Shown here: positions 5,059 through 7,019 of the stretch, in pieces
Layout of the letters: the number at the start of each line of letters is the position of its first letter
How positions within the stretch are numbered: position 1 is the stretch's first letter
Origin: Methanobacterium sp. UBA176
GTDB lineage: Archaea; Methanobacteriota; Methanobacteria; Methanobacteriales; Methanobacteriaceae
Length of the DNA stretch: 7,019 bases
NCBI GenBank assembly: GCA_002505765.1
Contig: DAVZ01000001.1
Span: 1 to 7,019, forward strand
Reading direction: 5' to 3'
Notes under the pieces: model-generated
Database searches by the model: none
Seen by the model: the letters and a program-made list of their open reading frames with translations, nothing else
What the model was told of the DNA's origin: nothing
Made by a program: the position numbers and the translations under genes

Positions 5059-5394
5059 TGGTGTTTATAGTGAATAACCGAATTTTTTAAACTTTCCAAA
5101 TTCTATAATTAACATATTGTGCTTTAAACAGGATTAAACGTGATTTATTGAATTATCCAAAAATAATTTTTGTAATAAAGTTATGTTATCCACTATAATT
5201 AAAAATATATGTATATGGAATATTTTGATGGAGTTCAGAGGAATTTTTTGAGAATCAAGGTAAAGGTGAGAATTTTAGAACTGTTAGTTTGATGCAGTCT
5301 AAGATTTCAAGAGAAAGTGGAAGAAATAGATTCAATTATTAAAGATAATAAATATAGAATATTTAATATTAAGTTTTATTAGGATCGCAATTAG

Positions 5395-5502
5395 CTAGAA
5401 AAACATGGAAATGGTTTTATAATCAATACTGTCATTATTTATTGTATAACTCATGATTCCTCCATCTGATCCTAAAACTAAATGTTTACCGCCAGTCGGC
5501 AT
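5395..5502 (-). pseudogene. Possible beta-propeller repeat fragment, 35 codons
   Basis: A minus-strand frame from ATG 5502-5500 to TAG 5397-5395 includes GGKHLVLGSDGGIMSYT and, upstream of the ATG in the same frame, KTWF back to a TAA. The G-K-x-L/V-V-x-G-S-D-G-x-I sequence followed by a polar turn is what one blade of a WD40- or PQQ-like propeller looks like. No ribosome binding site precedes it, and the frame closes on both sides, so it is best read as a remnant of a larger repeat protein of the kind common at methanogen cell surfaces. Chance cannot be excluded at this length. Confidence 0.3.
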
Positions 5503-5528
5503 AAACCAAGTTTTGAAGATTTAACAAA

Positions 5529-5679
5529 AAATTTGTAGATGATTATATAAGTTCTAAAGATACTGGATTTGAGGGATTATGAACCTGTAAATGTAGGATA
5601 TACCAAGTTAATAAGGGAATTAAAGAATTTCAAGACTTTAAAAATCTTTCATTCTATTTTTATTTTATTTTTCAATTGA
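5529..5679 (+). pseudogene. Possible frameshifted coding remnant
   Basis: One frame is open from about 5529 to the TGA at 5580-5582 (including FVDDYISSKDTGFEGL), and the next frame is open from 5551 to the TGA at 5677-5679 (including RDYEPVNVGYTKLIRELKNF). Joining them by one shift near 5565-5580 gives a continuous protein-like sequence of about 50 residues. No start codon with a ribosome binding site is visible. The family is not recognised, and both stretches are short enough to be fortuitous. Confidence 0.25.
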
Positions 5680-5882
5680 ATTCTAAATAGATCCTTCCAT
5701 ATGAATTCTCCAATGTGGCTATTTAGTTTAAATCCCAGAAGGCTTAATCACAGCCTAAACATGGTAAATCCACTCCTTCGTTGAATATCTAACGGTTTGA
5801 CAAAGCCATCGAAAATTTTGTTTTTGATGTTTGCAAAGCTTGTCTTGCAACCGCAAATAAAAAAAATATTGGTTTTGCATGC

Positions 5883-5905
5883 GTCAAAAATCATGGATTT
5901 TTGAC
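5883..5905. repeat. Perfect 10-bp hairpin with ATG loop
   Basis: GTCAAAAATC (5883-5892), loop ATG, GATTTTTGAC (5896-5905). It has the same 3-nt-loop, A5/T5 design as the hairpins near tRNA-Leu. It may be a member of a dispersed repeat family or part of a terminator. Confidence 0.5.
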
Positions 5906-6152
5906 AGTAAAACTCCACGAAATATACCAAAAATCAAAGCAACGGAAAACTATGCATTTTTTGCCCCAGAATTTGTAGAATTTTGAGGTATTTTGAATGT
6001 TTTGCCAGGCCTGAGCTTTAACTTATTATATTATTAAAACGATAGAATACCTGCAAGATTCTTCACATGAACATGACCATAAAGCGTTTACTGGCAGCTC
6101 TTTGCAAGAACAAACACCATCCAAACGGAATAGCCGTTGCAGCATCACCAAG

Positions 6153-6791
6153 TTATGATTTGTATCTGCATTTTTTATGGATGATGAAACCCACTATAGC
6201 TATAATCAGCCCGGTTATCACTATTTCTCCTGATATTGTAAATTTAGATTCTATCTGATTATATACGCTTCCCAATTGCCATGCTATTAACCCAAAAACA
6301 AATGCTTTTACTAAAGTTCCTGAAAAAGTTAGTAGGGTAAATTTTTTTATATCATACTTGATAAAACCACAGGAAGCACTTACAAGAATACTGGGTAATA
6401 TAGGGAGTGCTCTTGCAGTAAAAATTGATAATTCAATTAAATTATGTTTAGAATATTTTTCCTCAGTTTTTTCCACTTCTTCCCATGACAATCCAAGGTA
6501 TTTACCCCAACGGTCAACAAAAGGCTTACCTACCTTATAAACAATTCCGTAAAAAAGTAAAGACCCCAATGTAACTCCTAAGGCTGCAGGTACTGCTATG
6601 TAAAGAAAAAGCCTTCCAAATGCTTGGAGGGAGATTTGAGAGTTATCCATTATAAAAAGGCTTGAAACCATTATAACAGCCGAAGAAGGTATAGGAGCTA
6701 TAATCTCTTCAAGAATACTACCAAAAAAGACGCCAAAAAAGCCATAACTGACTATAAACTCTTTTAAGAGCATAGTTAACTCTGCAAACAT
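6153..6791 (-). CDS. DedA/VTT-domain membrane protein, 212 aa
   Basis: A member of the DedA family (SNARE-associated/VTT domain, Pfam PF09335), integral membrane proteins linked to lipid scrambling or flipping (for example undecaprenyl-phosphate and phospholipids in bacteria) and membrane homeostasis. Visible landmarks are GFFGVFFGSILEEIIAPIPS (17-36, the E-x-x-x-P-x-P-S re-entrant loop), a helix with LGVTLGSLLFYGIVYKVGKP (71-90), the amphipathic EEVEKTEEKYSKHN (104-117), FTARALPILPSI (124-135, re-entrant R-x2-P loop), and C-terminal helices near 150-172 and 188-205 ending in a lysine/arginine tail. The second arginine often found after the R-x3-P motif is replaced here. No signal peptide. 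No strong ribosome binding site precedes ATG 6791; a TATA-like TTTAAAAA lies close upstream, so the message may be leaderless. The gene stands alone. Confidence 0.9.
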   Translation of the reverse strand: MFAELTMLLKEFIVSYGFFGVFFGSILEEIIAPIPSSAVIMVSSLFIMDNSQISLQAFGRLFLYIAVPAALGVTLGSLLFYGIVYKVGKPFVDRWGKYLGLSWEEVEKTEEKYSKHNLIELSIFTARALPILPSILVSASCGFIKYDIKKFTLLTFSGTLVKAFVFGLIAWQLGSVYNQIESKFTISGEIVITGLIIAIVGFIIHKKCRYKS

Positions 6792-6801
6792 GGATTTAAA
6801 A

Positions 6802-6811
6802 CCTTTTTAAA
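6802..6811 (-). promoter_or_regulatory. Candidate TATA box for the DedA gene
   Basis: The minus strand reads TTTAAAAAGG, 11 to 20 nt upstream of the ATG at 6791. Initiation about 25 nt downstream would fall at or near the start codon, fitting a leaderless message and the lack of a ribosome binding site. Confidence 0.3.
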
Positions 6812-7019
6812 CTATTATTCCCTGAATTTTTGTTTTTCATAAAAGCGGATTTATTATTCAGTATTCTAAATAAAAAATAGATTATCTTTTGCTTTATGCA
6901 GATTTATCCTATTTAGGGGGTTGTAAAGTTATTGGGGGTTGAGCAGATTTGTTGAAATATTTTTGACTTAATATGTCTTACTGAAAACAATGATTAACGA
7001 ATATGAAATATTGATTCCA

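Larger units (their letters stand above)
4774..6152. other. 1.4-kb gene-poor region with palindromes and decayed coding fragments
   Basis: No intact gene can be supported on either strand. The first part (4774-5200) is AT-rich and contains palindromes at 5006-5035 and 5041-5058. From about 5215 to 5680 there are short open stretches on both strands that break off at stops or need frameshifts, as expected of old gene remnants. From about 5750 to 6020 the DNA is less AT-rich and full of short inverted repeats, including a 10-bp perfect hairpin (5883-5905) and AGGCT/AGCCT (5740-5756). The last part (6026-6152) has open frames without convincing translation signals. Confidence 0.45.

Noticed and set aside
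5748..5930. A minus-strand 60-codon frame (including FICGCKTSFANIKNKIFDG).
   Set aside because: It runs through the perfect hairpin at 5883-5905 and other inverted repeats, which shape its sequence; no ribosome binding site or family signal is seen.
6026..6145. A minus-strand 39-codon frame with five cysteines (including CSCEESC) just after the DedA stop codon.
   Set aside because: GGTGA overlaps its ATG and is too close to serve as its ribosome binding site; no metal-site spacing fits a known family, and other frames here look equally open.
6067..6258. A + strand frame of 63 codons overlapping the end of the DedA gene.
   Set aside because: Two thirds of it is antisense to the well-supported DedA gene, and no ribosome binding site precedes it.
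6990..7019. ATG followed by nine open codons to the window edge, possibly the start of a + strand gene.
   Set aside because: Ten codons and no ribosome binding site are too little evidence.

Overview
The window is AT-rich archaeal DNA, most likely from a methanogen of the Methanobacteriales (Methanobacterium-like). The evidence is a small archaeal histone-fold protein, a DUF371 protein, a YggU/DUF167 protein that resembles the Methanothermobacter protein MTH637, a desulforedoxin-like metal protein, a type II tRNA-Leu without an encoded CCA end, TATA-like promoters, oligo-T terminators, and GGTGA/GAGG ribosome binding sites complementary to an archaeal 16S tail. The genus is inference; no rRNA or methanogenesis gene is present.

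Layout. Positions 1-124 hold the last 40 codons of an unidentified + strand gene, followed by oligo-T tracts. Two small genes then run on the minus strand: a 54-residue CxxC/CxxC protein (275-439) and, 38 bp upstream of it, a 62-residue histone-fold protein (478-666). Positions 667-1353 are mostly non-coding but contain a pair of related 13-bp palindromes spaced 21 bp apart (808-841) and a TAG-interrupted reading frame (967-1137). Next come the + strand genes for DUF371 (1354-1767) and a winged-helix plus zinc-ribbon regulator starting with TTG (1846-2157). A non-coding stretch with perfect 3-nt-loop hairpins leads to tRNA-Leu(GAG) on the minus strand (2640-2723) and a 42-residue desulforedoxin-like protein (2904-3032, minus). 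Divergent from it, on the + strand, are DUF167 (3155-3442), an unidentified 67-residue protein (3532-3735) and galU (3867-4712).

After galU lies a 1.44-kb gene desert (4713-6152). It contains oligo-T terminators, several perfect palindromes and scattered, apparently decayed coding fragments, one of which reads like a beta-propeller repeat. The window closes with a DedA/VTT membrane protein on the minus strand (6153-6791) and about 230 bp of non-coding DNA.

Function. The genes do not form one pathway. GalU supplies UDP-glucose for surface polysaccharide or glycolipid synthesis, and DedA acts in the membrane. The other proteins are small and poorly characterised; three of the small ones carry paired CxxC or CC metal-ligand motifs. 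I see no CRISPR array, complete mobile element or recognisable defence system. The points most worth a second look are the histone-fold/zinc-ribbon pair, the twin palindromes upstream of it, and the TAG-split frame framed by an inverted repeat.
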